A stretch of 30,881 nt of DNA, from NCBI GenBank assembly GCA_026260175.1, contig JAKCWW010006811.1, positions 324 through 31,204 on the forward strand. The letters are read 5' to 3'. Origin of the DNA: Reticulitermes lucifugus (Eukaryota > Arthropoda > Insecta > Blattodea > Rhinotermitidae). Positions 22,592-30,881 of this stretch are shown piece by piece. The position numbers and the translations under genes were made by a program. Under the pieces are notes generated by a model that saw nothing but the letters and a program-made list of their open reading frames with translations, was not told the DNA's origin and did no database searches. Each line of letters opens with the position of its first letter. Positions within the stretch are counted from its first letter, which is position 1.

Positions 22592-22621
22592 CTCAGGATG
22601 GTGGATATTTGCCGAAACGTG
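22592..22621 (+). repeat. GAAAC-hairpin module in DAD1 intron 1
   Basis: CTCAGGATGGTGGATATTTG then CCGAAACGTG fits the pattern CTGA-N-GATGG..CCGAAACG with two core changes. Possible outer pairing is TATACAT (22565-22571) with ATGTATA (22631-22637). Confidence 0.45.
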
Positions 22622-22874
22622 GGAGAATTTATGTATATAGATAACTTGTAATTTTATAAATTTTATGTGCATTTGTTGGTATATATAAATAATTTGCAGT
22701 TTAATTCATTTGATAATTTTACAACCTATTGCCATAAGATCCATTAGTATTGTCTATCTCCTGGCCATGTCTTGCAAGTAGTCTCTTCCCTTTACGTTTT
22801 CAACCCATTGTATGCATTTATTATGCCTTGCATGCATTCCTAATATTAAATATGCATCTGTTTTTCTTTTGCAG

Positions 22875-23005
22875 TGTGCCTTAGGCTTCAAGTGAATCCA
22901 CAGAACAAGAACCAATTCTATGGTATCAGTCCAGAGCGAGGATTTGCTGATTTCATCTTTGCTCACATTGTTCTGCATATAGTTGTCATGAACTTCATTG
23001 GTTGA
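22875..23005 (+). CDS. DAD1: DAD1 oligosaccharyltransferase subunit, exon 2 (C-terminus)
   Basis: After the acceptor TTTTGCAG, two bases complete a Val codon. The exon then encodes [40 protein letters not shown] and IG, with stop TGA at 23003-23005. CLR.Q.NPQNK..F.GISPER.FADF and the final LH.VVMNF(V/I)G are invariant features of DAD1 proteins, including the last membrane segment. The frame joins exon 1 exactly (phase 1). The stop lies 24 nt before the next splice donor (AG|GTATGG at 23030), close enough that the downstream exon junction should not trigger nonsense-mediated decay. Confidence 0.96.
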
Positions 23006-23029
23006 AAGCCATTGCATATATCAAATTAG
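23006..23029 (+). other. DAD1 3' UTR, first part
   Basis: This 24-nt segment lies between the stop and the probable donor AG|GTATGG at 23030. Splicing here would join it to 24166. Confidence 0.6.
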
Positions 23030-24165
23030 GTATGGATTTAGCACACATTTTTGCAGTTAATGTTGTTCTCAGTTCTGGTTGTTGGCACAGTGTTGCATCG
23101 AGCTTGCTCCTGCCCCTCCCCCCTTTCTCTCTCTTGTGCCCTTATTGGTGACTGGCCAGCAGAGAAGTAGGTCTCTGTTAAGTCTTTCAGTGTTGGATTT
23201 TATTTCATGAAACCCTTTTCTATTAGTAAATATTATTCCATTCTATTCCATAATTTGTATGATTGAAAAATTGCAAAGTCAGCTTTAATTGTTGAGGCAT
23301 TTTGGGTTATGTTCCTTGTACTGATATTCTCAGACAGGACTGAATCCATGCAGAAAGTGTGTACTGTTTCAAACAAGAAGTGTTATATAACGGTAATAAG
23401 TTATCCAGCAAGAAGAGGGGAAAGTTTCCCTACACCTTCACTTAAAACACAAATAGCCTGTGTTAGTGTGTATATTGACTTCTTAGAGACTGGTGGTTTT
23501 AACATGGATGGGATATAATGGCCTACATTAGCAACAGTTTTGACATTTGTTGGTCATACGGTTAATTTTGAAACCATCTAATATTTTACCATGTTTCAAT
23601 TTAGAAAAGTCATTCGCCATTGTATTTTTCCATTTGTCACATTTATTTGACAAGGTTTAATAGGCAACAGTCTACAAAAACTCATGAGTGTAACAGAAAT
23701 TTCGGTGCCAAGTCATGTGTGAAACCAGACTGATTTCACAGTGCTTCTTGAGTTGTGCAGAAACATTTTTCATGTCAGCAGATGCACTGTGTGCCATACC
23801 AGCATCAACCAGTGCCTCTGTGTGTAGTATAGGTATTAGTTCAGTTCTTGTAATTGTGTTGTAAAAGTAAATAGATATTCATAAATAATGTTTGTTTTCT
23901 AATGTAATTAAGAAACAAGATCCAGCCCAAAAGAATGACCGGTATGGACACATTATAAGTGTAAGGTGACAGTATATCCAAATGTGTTCTGTCCTACAGT
24001 CTTATTAGGACAAGAACTATAGATTACCCAAGAAAAGAAATGGGTAATTTAACAGTATGCTGTGGGCAAAGCAAGAGGATAAGTTCAATAGAATTCTCAA
24101 TGTTATAGCAGGCTTTGTGGTTGGAACAATTCATATTAATGTATAACATTTTTAAATTTTTGCAG
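23030..24165 (+). other. DAD1 intron 2 (in 3' UTR)
   Basis: A 1136-nt stretch runs from GTATGG to AAATTTTTGCAG. No repeats were recognised. The open frame 23309-23518 has no domain. Confidence 0.55.
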
Positions 24166-24243
24166 GTCAGAAGGTGAAACGTGAGGAAGAGACAGAACTT
24201 CCTGATTGTTGGAATACAAAATAAATTACACTTGAAACCTTTA
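24166..24243 (+). other. DAD1 terminal non-coding exon
   Basis: The acceptor TTTTTGCAG is followed by GTCAGAAGGTGAAACGTGAG, purine-rich exon-like text, and a canonical AATAAA at 24220-24225. The 3' end is expected some 15-30 nt after that. It lies downstream of the DAD1 stop and so is untranslated. The exon is inferred from splice and polyA signals only. Confidence 0.6.
24220..24225 (+). terminator. DAD1 polyadenylation signal AATAAA
   Basis: Canonical hexamer 55 nt into the terminal exon. The following sequence, TGTACTGTTTATATG, is T/G-containing. Confidence 0.6.
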
Positions 24244-24639
24244 AAATTGTACTGTTTATATGAAGGATACTGTATGTGTCACCTTTCTTTTTGAAATTGT
24301 GTTTGGGGCTAACATCGATATATACTGAAAGTTCTCGTTTAACAGTGGGTTTTCATTCATGAAAATCGTAATGTAGAGGAAAACAACATAGAATGCAGCA
24401 TTTTTCCCATAACAATTAATTATAATACTGAAGATCACAAAATTAATCCGAGTCCGGGTAATGTTTGTTGAATCTTTGGCCACTAACATTCTTCACCGTT
24501 AAAGTAAAACAGTGTTGTTTGGGCCAATGTTAAACAAGGACTGCTTGTATATAATTTCTGTTCATAATTGTGAATTCTTAAAAATATGTTATTTTTCATT
24601 CAGGTACATGGGAAAGAGAAATTGTAAATGGTGAAATAA

Positions 24640-24790
24640 AATCTGTCTAGTACTATTAGCTGTAATACATCTTGTACTTGGAGAAAAACCTGTCCCAATG
24701 CCACTTCGTCCACCACAGATCCCACATTGAGCGGCCTGGGACCAAACCTGGGTCTCTGAGGTGAGAGGCCAGCAGTTAACCACCCAAGTC
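24640..24790 (-). mobile_element. tRNA-derived SINE, copy 2
   Basis: The minus strand reads GGTGGTTAACTGCTGGCCTC, then CCCAGGTTTGGTCCCAGGCC, TCAATGTGGGATCTGTGGTG and GCATTGGGACAGGTTTTTCT. This aligns along its length with the SINE at 14376-14600. Box B (GGTTTGGTCCC) is more degraded than in copy 1. The open frame 24589-24783 is a by-product. Confidence 0.75.
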
Positions 24791-24914
24791 TTGGTTTCTC
24801 ATGTCATCAGTATTCCACCACTGCTGCACACACTCATGCTATTCATCCATCACCCGCACTGTGTCGTGTTAGCACTGGACAGCACTGTTAAATTGAACAA
24901 GTGTTTCTATATCT

Positions 24915-25095
24915 CAGGTGTGTGTGTGTGTTGGGAGCCTGGATTAGTGTTTGATTCCCAGAGGGGGCAAAGAGTTGTCTTCTCATTAGCATCCACATGG
25001 GATCTGGGGTCCTCTCAGCCTCCTACCTCTCTCCCCATTGAAAATACAGCTGGGACAGGAAGCTCATTACTGTCCTCTGTATACGTAGTGCCAGT
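24915..25095 (+). mobile_element. Possible second SINE family member
   Basis: GTGTTTGATTCCCAGAGGGG includes a box-B-like GTTTGATTCCC, followed by a body with CATCCACATGGGATCTGGGG and TCCTCTCAGCCTCC, a style typical of insect tRNA-derived SINEs. Only one copy is present in the window. The open frame 24761-25159 spans it. Confidence 0.4.
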
Positions 25096-25704
25096 TCAAG
25101 AATATGTGGAGCTTTATCTCCACTTCCTCATACATCTTTGTAGTATAGTGTTCAGTTAAGCAAAGAGATAACTTTATATAAACATGCATATTTTCCTGTT
25201 TAATATGATAAAACTATCAAGTACAGTGTTTTATAATGTCTTACATTTAGACGAACATATTCTTTGTGCCATTGGTTGTAACCGATCTGCAACACTGAGG
25301 TTTTCACAGTTGTGACTATGAGCATACCATCTGCTGAGGTGTGTCACTGCGTCGATGCTAAGAACAAGGGGGGGGATACGTAACTTCGGGGCTGTCACCT
25401 GCCCCCCCCCCCGCGCAAGCAACTCTACTAAGTTATGTTGGCCTAACCAAAACTGGATGCATATTCCAAACAATTACAAGAATTTAAATGTTATCAAATT
25501 TGTCACGTCCCCCACAAATCCGCGTTTCTCCCCGAAGAAGTACTGGCAACGAATTATTCCGAATGTGAAACCAAGGAGTAAGTATTGGAAATCGTCAGGG
25601 ACATGGGACCTGGCGAGTTGCAAAGCGTAGTGCGTCAATGAGAGATGAAATATTACGGGAATTGAAGAAACACTCGAGTGTACAGCTTCTCTCTCACTTC
25701 TTAC
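25096..25704. other. Intergenic or possible intron with facing G and C runs
   Basis: Eight G at 25368-25375 face eleven C at 25402-25412 and could pair in a hairpin with a 26-nt loop. The open frames 25231-25473 (-) and 25355-25630 (+) run through this region and show no domain. Confidence 0.45.
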
Positions 25705-25782
25705 AGTCACTGTAACGCGACAAGATGTATTCAGACAAGCTGCGAGGAGGAACGATGAAATGTTTCTGACGGCCGCCGCCAT
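25705..25782 (-). CDS. Candidate first coding exon with mitochondrial-presequence-like N-terminus
   Basis: On the minus strand, an ATG at 25782 begins MAAAVRNISSFLLAACLNTS, then CRVTVT. The 26 codons end exactly at a good donor, ACT|GTAAGA (25704-25699), phase 0. The peptide has Arg residues, no acidic residues, and alternating hydrophobic and Ser/Thr residues, as in mitochondrial targeting sequences. The local DNA is GC/CpG-richer (GGCCGCCGCC) than its surroundings, as around a promoter. Against it: no downstream exon was found on this strand, and the next gene that way (DAD1) is on the opposite strand, so the gene would have to overlap it. The protein identity is unknown. Confidence 0.3.
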
Positions 25783-26110
25783 TTGTGTATTCTTTGTGCA
25801 ATTAACAGAACAAGCTCAGGTTCTCCCACGCCTATACTGCGGAGGTAGGGGATAGAAGTCAACATCCTATTATATCTCCGCCATACCACGCGTATTAGTC
25901 AACATCGATACAGCCAGACGCAGGTAAAACTTCCCAAGTGCAGATACCCGAGCTGTCAGCTGTGCCTCCAGGTACAGTCTACAAATTAACCTTGTGACTC
26001 GACAAGTGAGAGGAACGCAAAACGGATTTGGTACAGTGTAATGCTGAAAATACTACAACCTGTTACGTAAAAAGGTAAATTTCCCCCTATAAGAGGCCAT
26101 TAAGGCCTAG
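25783..26110. other. GC-richer stretch without gene
   Basis: A modestly CpG-containing region upstream of the candidate minus-strand exon could be a promoter if that exon is real. No motif is firmly recognised. Confidence 0.3.
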
Positions 26111-26380
26111 AGGGGGAGTAGAAGTATAGCTCTATCTTTAATCTCGGCGCTAGATGGGGAGTAATACCTGTTATGTAGGACTCATTAGTTTCTTTTATAA
26201 TTGATCGTATCCACGATTTCACTATACGATGGCCCGGGTGCAAACATACCCTAGACCGCGCAGCCTCCGATTCAATGGATTTTTTTTCTGAGGGTAAAGC
26301 GGCTGGACCGTTAAGATGGCCACTCACCGCCATCTAGTGCCGAGGTTAAGAATGAGTGACGCTATACGTATACTCCCACT
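26111..26380. mobile_element. 270-bp DNA element with long terminal inverted repeats
   Basis: The left end starts AGGGGGAGTAGAAGTATAGC and continues to CTTTAATCTCGGCGCTAGAT (to about 26155). It is the imperfect reverse complement of the right end, which reads CCATCTAGTGCCGAGGTTAA (26331-26350) through GCTATACGTATACTCCCACT (to 26380). The TIRs are about 50 nt. A small inner hairpin is GATGGC/GCCATC (26315-26334). Right-end fragments of the same family occur at 296-350 and 4984-5085. The element has no coding capacity. A target duplication was not clearly identified, so the superfamily is open. The open frames 26100-26333, 26316-26585 and 26356-26616 overlap its ends and are not genes. Confidence 0.65.
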
Positions 26381-26828
26381 GTATGCCAGGAACAATTCTA
26401 CCTTTTCCCTCAGTAGTTGTGTCTCGAACCTCACAATTACGCGCGCAGGCAGTGTTGTTAATACAGGCTGTAATGAATTTAAAGTATGGCGTGCGGGATG
26501 CCTCCAGTGGTACTATATCATGTCAAGGTCCATGCGAATGGACCACGTTTCAGAATTTGAAATGGGGCATATACACAGAGTGTAGTGTTCCCATAAGCCC
26601 ATCTTTGCCCTTTTAGGGAGGAAAGTATGCTAAAATAGTAATTCAGCATAGTATTAATACTCCCAAATTTCTGTGCTGTATTTTGTAGTACTTCACTGGC
26701 AGTGATTCTCGTGTAAGTTTTGAGGTTTTCACGTGTGAGTGTCTGGACCGGATGCTTTTTCCTTGTCACCCTCCCCTGGACCTTCATTGTAACCTGCCTG
26801 TATAACCTATTGCCACCTTATCCTACAC
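26381..26828. other. Intergenic, no gene seen
   Basis: Short overlapping frames on both strands (26518-26787 on the minus strand) without a domain. Confidence 0.4.
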
Positions 26829-26915
26829 ACTTTGACCCTGAAGATGGAGGCAGCAGGTTACTCCGAAACGTTGCTATCTACCGATAAGAGTACACGGCGC
26901 CACAAACCAGCAGAC
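26829..26915 (+). repeat. GAAAC-hairpin module, best plus-strand copy
   Basis: TTTGACCCTGAAGATGGAGG begins the module. CTGAAGA is at 26838-26844, followed by T, a GGAG/CTCC stem (loop GCAGCAGGTTA) and CCGAAACG at 26863-26870. The continuation, TTGCTATCTACCGATAAGAG then TACACGGCGCC, parallels TACGGCGTC/A in other copies. ACGTTG can pair with CGGCG(C), giving a second stem. Confidence 0.7.
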
Positions 26916-27379
26916 CAGTAACTGCATGATTCTTATGTCTTTCAAATACAAATTGTATGGTTACAAATATTATCGTGCTACACACAAAACACGCACTGCT
27001 GCATAATCATGAATAATTTTTCTCAATTTTGTTAAATATTCAACGTACCGCAGATTGTTTCAAATTGATGTAGAACTGATTGATCTCTCTTGTACTATTT
27101 TATTTCTACAGTGAGATGTTCTTTCGAGAAATACAATCCTGTTTTATTTGGGCTTCACATGATGTAGGTGTTATAATTGACCCGGTTCGGATTACAATTA
27201 AATTCTGTCTTATAACTTTTGGTGTAGACTTCTGAACTCTTGTTACTAATTTATTTTCATTAAAAACGTAAAGAAAATTCTTCTTGGTGCATCAAACAGC
27301 CCATAGTGGTCATGTCAGTGAACTTTGCTTACGTCACAAATGAAAGTGGGTATTTCCCATTTCAGAGAACGGCAGCCTT
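26916..27379. other. Intergenic, no gene seen
   Basis: AT-rich, without open frames of note or recognised repeats. Confidence 0.45.
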
Positions 27380-27475
27380 AGGCCATCTTGGCGTAGTGCA
27401 TAGAAGGGTATAGGACTTGAAATTCAAGTCGGTGTCTGATGGTTGTGATGGTTGTATCCTGGTTCACCATTGTCG
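27380..27475 (+). mobile_element. Possible tRNA-like SINE head
   Basis: TGGCGTAGTGC (27389-27399) fits a polymerase III box A. GGTTCACC (27461-27468) is a partial box B at a wider than usual spacing. No second copy is seen. Overlapping frames at 27452-27637 and 27517-27765 are not supported as genes. Confidence 0.25.
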
Positions 27476-27718
27476 TCACTGATGACGCACGTGTGCAGTG
27501 AGATATTGTGCCATGAATGTCGGGTTACCAATACCACAGGCCATGCCTTGTGGAAGAACTTACCGTGTCTGTCCACTTTCCTGGTTCTGTATCGAAAGTC
27601 AACCCCGTCACTTGCATTGCTAAAGTTTATGTTTTGATCCCGGAGAACGGATGTAATTATTCTGAGTCATGTCTTCCGAGAATTTCCTCAGTCCCTTCAG
27701 ACGAATGGCGGCATGACA

Positions 27719-28087
27719 TCCTAAAGAAGGGCTGGCCAACTTCAACCAACAGGAGGGCCACATAATTCGTTAAGGACTCGCCTGAGGGCCGCTCTTGTAT
27801 ATATATATATATATATATCGAAGGGGGGGTATTGAATTAACTAGAAAGCCGTTATATACAAACAGTAAATTACGCTAAAAGTACGGTTGAATGACAAGGC
27901 AGCAGGCCTTACTAAAGTCGATAAAACACAAAGAAATATTGGTTTACTGTGTGCTGTTTTAAAAGTGATGAGTTACAGTTTGTAAACATGTTCTCTGCAA
28001 TAATTTTGCCATATTATGCCTGTTAAATTGTATTACTGCAACTATTCAGGTGACGGCGGGCCGCATGTTGGCCGGCTTGTCCTAAAG
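27719..28087. mobile_element. Non-autonomous hAT-like element with 8-bp target duplication
   Basis: The sequence TCCTAAAG is present on both sides (27719-27726 and 28080-28087), a perfect 8-bp target site duplication. Between them lies a 353-bp element whose left end AAGGGCTGGCCAAC (27727-27740) is inverted relative to the right end GTTGGCCGGCTTG (28067-28079). GAGGGCCACAT and CGGGCCGCATG are further inverted subterminal words. An 8-bp duplication and short TIRs with GGCCAAC are typical of hAT elements. The interior holds a TA microsatellite (about 27797-27818) and no transposase, so it would need an enzyme supplied from elsewhere. The intact duplication suggests a relatively recent insertion. 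Confidence 0.85.
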
Positions 28088-28635
28088 GATCGATAGTGAC
28101 CCGCCAATGTCGACAGTACGAACAGGGAGCGGTAATGTTGACAATCGCCAGACAACCGGCGACTTTTCCTGATTTAGGCCGTTGACTGTGGGCCTGTATG
28201 TTTCTCAACGTTTTGATTTTAAATTGCTAACTGAAAAGTAAAATTTGCCGAACGCCTCCTTTCATAACTTTCTCAGTTTCCTGGCACTTCTGTGCATCGT
28301 ACTAACACTGTTTATTGTAGCTTTGAAATCAACATTCTTGTTCTATGATTTACCGCGAAGTGACTCACTTAAACGCCTTCCGCCTCAGTCGTTTCTCATA
28401 TTAGCTACTCTGAGGCAAAATGTCACATCTTATAAGAATTTGTTTATCTCATTACGTCAAACAGGGAGAGAAATTATCTTTTGAGTGTGTAATAAATAGC
28501 CTTTGTTGAAATATATGATAAGATATGAGAGTAAAGAAAATGCCTGTGAGATTTTGAGGTTCTCTCAGCGGTGTAGCATATTCCGTCATTTATGTCACCC
28601 ATGCCTGCGCGACTTCTAATTCCAGTGTTAACATT
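28088..28635. other. Intergenic, no gene seen
   Basis: Open frames at 28023-28208 (-) and 28245-28484 (+) have no domain. No repeats were recognised. Confidence 0.4.
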
Positions 28636-28900
28636 TGTTCAGCTGGTCAGAAAATTCCTCGCTTTTGTGGAACGTAAGTCTTATTACGGTGATCACAAAG
28701 ATCCTACGCTTAGCCAAGCGAATCCAATCCTATCATTCACACTCTACCTGTTATAACTTGTTTAGCGTTATCTTTCCATTTATGCATAGGCCCTATGTCG
28801 CAGACATGATCTTTTTCCTTGAGATTATCCGACCACAATTTTGTGTTTATTTATCTTTTCTTTATACGTGTTATATGCCCCACATATCTTCTCTTATTTA
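28636..28900 (+). repeat. Dispersed 'KKFPAFYGT' repeat, copy 4, diverged
   Basis: CAGCTGGTCAGAAAATTCCT then CGCTTTTGTGGAACGTAAGT corresponds to the AACTAGTCAAGAAATTCC / CGCGTTTTATGGAACCC section of copy 2. Translation gives QLVRKFLAFVER. Downstream, TATATGCCCCACATATCTTC matches the ATGCCC..CCATCT section of copies 1 and 3. It is heavily mutated. Confidence 0.5.
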
Positions 28901-30384
28901 ATTACATTAGCAGCATTAGTTGACAGTGCATATAAGGTAGCTGTGAACATTTCAGTTTCTCTAGATCTAAAATATTTCAAACTAACTGAGTTCGGGAATG
29001 AGCTGTGACTCCATTGCACAGTTTTCTTTCATCAGTTGAAACATACGAGTAATAATGACAGCCATGCCTCTATTGTGTACAGGTTTTCATTTTTCATGTT
29101 GCATCAGAATGTATTTTGTGTTGTCACCTGTTTTTGCGCATCTCGTGTTATGACGTAACTACCTGCTGGTGTCTGTGATCTGTTTCGGTAGCACAATAGC
29201 AGAAACTCTTCATTCAAATTACATCATTGGTAATGACCAGTTTCAGCCGGCCTTAAGATCCATACAAGGACGAAGACTGCAGTTAACTAGTAAATCACAT
29301 CCTGCCTAAAAGCAGGTTTATATTTTTAGATCAGACTCAAAATTAATGTCTACATGTCATTATGTATGAATAAGATTCTGTTCTCTCAGACCTTGACAGT
29401 GTAATATTTGGCAGAAGGTTGCAACAACATGACGTTTGCATTACTACTTATTAAAGAGCCAAGTGCAATTGTCGTTGGCCTGTGTGAATTTCTTTCTCCT
29501 CCCATCTCTTTATATTCTGTGCCCATCCTCAAATATACAACTCGCTGTCACTGCACTACTGCCAGCGCTGCAGTGGCTGGAAGACATTCGAAAATGGGGA
29601 GGGATTTTATTAATATTGCTGGAGAACGCTAAACGTGGAATAAAAAGTGAAATGGCAAGAATTAATTTCGTTTAGCCTTGGAGTTCATTTTTCATGCGAA
29701 TTGGATTCTTCTACTCAGAATATATGAGCCACGGGAAAACAGTTCTTATTAGCTCAGCAGCCTGAGAAATTTGAATTTTGTGGCAAGGTGTATGGCTAAA
29801 AACTCTGAAAATATTTCGCCTTTGAAAAAATTCGCCCGGACGTAATTTTGTCTCAAAAAGAGGATATGTCCGGGAAAAGGAGAACCTATGGTAATTCTGT
29901 CTATAAATAAAATATAGTCTACGACAAGGGCGAACAAACGGCCCACGACGATGTCAAGATATTATTAAAAATACGGCCTTTATTACGTTTTTAATTTACC
30001 ACGCATTGTATAAAAGAAAAAAACTTTAATCGCAAAAACAAACCACGTTTTGAGATGCAAAGCACTTTATTGTTTTCTTGTACTATATCTGTAACGAGGT
30101 AATCATGGGCGAGGGAAGCCCCTTCCATACTCGATTTAATGCTTGTCTTTACGACCAGGTCAAACTTTGGAACATCGTACCCGAATCAACTGTTAATAAT
30201 GCCATTTCTACGTATTCTTGTATGTGTATGAAGTATGTCCGGTTAATTCGGGTCAGTAGTAAGCGTTCAACAATTTTTAACTAGTTTTTAAATGATCCAC
30301 ACCCGTGCATGAAGCAATAAGGTATTATATTAAAACCAACAAATGTACGTAAGTATATGAAAGTGTATTATACACACTGTAAAC
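28901..30384. other. Intergenic with one weak hairpin module
   Basis: No gene is seen. Near 29229-29262, GGTAATGACCAGTTTCAGCC then GGCCTTAAGATCC may be a decayed minus-strand hairpin module of a third flank type (ACTGGTAAT). Open frames at 29408-29632 and 29436-29675 overlap each other; 29749-29946 (-) and 30078-30284 (+) have no domain. Confidence 0.35.
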
Positions 30385-30425
30385 CTCGTACATGTTTCGG
30401 CCACTCATGTGGCCATTTTCCGGGA
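30385..30425 (-). repeat. GAAAC-hairpin module, ACATGT-flanked type
   Basis: The minus strand reads CCGGAAAATGGCCACATGAG then TGGCCGAAACATGTACGAGG. GGCCAC and GTGGCC (30399-30414 on the plus strand) form a perfect 6-bp stem with a 4-nt loop, followed directly by GAAACATGT. The expected CTGAAGA is changed to GGAAAA in this copy. Confidence 0.55.
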
Positions 30426-30881
30426 AGTGCATTACAAAGAATACATACATCGAAATATTACAGAAATTAATGGAACCAATGGACATATATAAAATATTAC
30501 ATTTTAAAACTGTATGGTTTAAAATATACGTTAAAGACTAAAATAGAGATAAACTATATGTGACTGATTCGATGTGTAGTGAATTTTTTTAACTCTTTTT
30601 TTTTCGTGAGGCTCTCTGATTGGTGGTAACTTCAAAATAGATTTATCTGACCCCAAAATTAAAATCTTTGCTTGCCCACGTCTGTTCTTATACCTGATTG
30701 ACATCTGGTGATTGCTCAGAACTGTGTATGCTGACATCAGCAGTGTTAGGAGTGTGTTGCTTTGTTTCGATTTCAATGCATAAAGGTTGTAAAATCAAAG
30801 GATAATGGGGGGGGCCGTGTTTTTCGTGTAAATCTTAGTACCAGTAAAGCATTAAGCATTGTCACTATTGTCGTTTTTCGT
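30426..30881. other. Intergenic, no gene seen
   Basis: AT-rich. There is an 8-base G run at 30807-30814. The open frame 30531-30776 (-) has no domain. Confidence 0.4.

Larger units (their letters stand above)
20590..22874 (+). other. DAD1 intron 1
   Basis: A 2285-nt phase 1 intron runs from GTTAGT to TTTTTCTTTTGCAG. It contains a LINE relic (20790-21320) and a hairpin module near 22592-22621. Open frames 20760-20960 (part of the LINE), 22340-22651 and 22754-23017 (-, antisense to exon 2) are not genes. Confidence 0.92.

Noticed and set aside
24166..24222. Short in-frame reading GQKVKREEETELPDCWNTK after the acceptor at 24166
   Set aside because: DAD1 already terminates at 23003-23005 with its conserved C-terminus, so the exon is better read as 3' UTR.
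25474..25704. Continuation of the minus-strand frame after the candidate donor
   Set aside because: After residue 26 the composition changes and no domain appears. If the start is real, the donor GTAAGA is the better end.

Overview
The window looks like nuclear DNA from an insect, most likely a cockroach or termite (Blattodea). It is AT-rich, with long introns, sparse short exons with GT/AG splice sites and no operons. The coding exons closely resemble insect homologues. A dispersed repeat encoding a 'KKFPAFYGT..RFITA'-like translation, which I associate with cockroach and termite genomes, occurs at least four times. The order assignment is inference.

Two real genes are supported, both on the + strand. 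The first is the 3' end of an inhibitory G-protein alpha subunit gene (Galphai). Its last two coding exons are at 7288-7441 and 8721-8908, and they carry the NKKD and TCAT nucleotide-binding motifs and the C-terminal Cys-Gly-Leu-Tyr. Earlier exons were not found in the 7.3 kb upstream. The second is a complete DAD1 (oligosaccharyltransferase subunit) coding sequence split into 20382-20589 and 22875-23005, 112 codons in total. A probable non-coding last exon lies at 24166 to about 24243. A speculative minus-strand first coding exon at 25705-25782 has a mitochondrial-presequence-like start. The two solid genes are unrelated in function; their adjacency is ordinary genome layout.

Layout: 1-6350 is a graveyard of repeats (palindromic hairpin element, 'KKFPAFYGT' repeat, two LINE 3' relics, transposon ends and an unusual perfect 20-bp GC-rich hairpin). 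6350-8908 holds the Galphai exons and introns. 8909-12740 is probable 3' UTR and featureless intergenic DNA. 12740-14180 holds three Penelope-like GIY-YIG remnants in alternating orientation. 14380-19900 has SINEs, a transposon-like ORF and end, and foldback elements. 20382-24243 is DAD1, with a LINE relic in its first intron. 24600-30881 has SINEs, a long-TIR element, an hAT-like element with an intact 8-bp target duplication, and more hairpin repeats.

The most interesting pattern is a recurring RNA-like motif: CTGA-N-GA-T, a short hairpin with GG..CC-type stem ends, then CGAAAC. It appears in about nine places in both orientations and with at least three different flanking sequences. Its layout resembles a hammerhead ribozyme core, but a conserved extra T and a missing stem I argue against an active hammerhead. 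No prokaryotic-type system, CRISPR array, rRNA or functional tRNA gene was seen.
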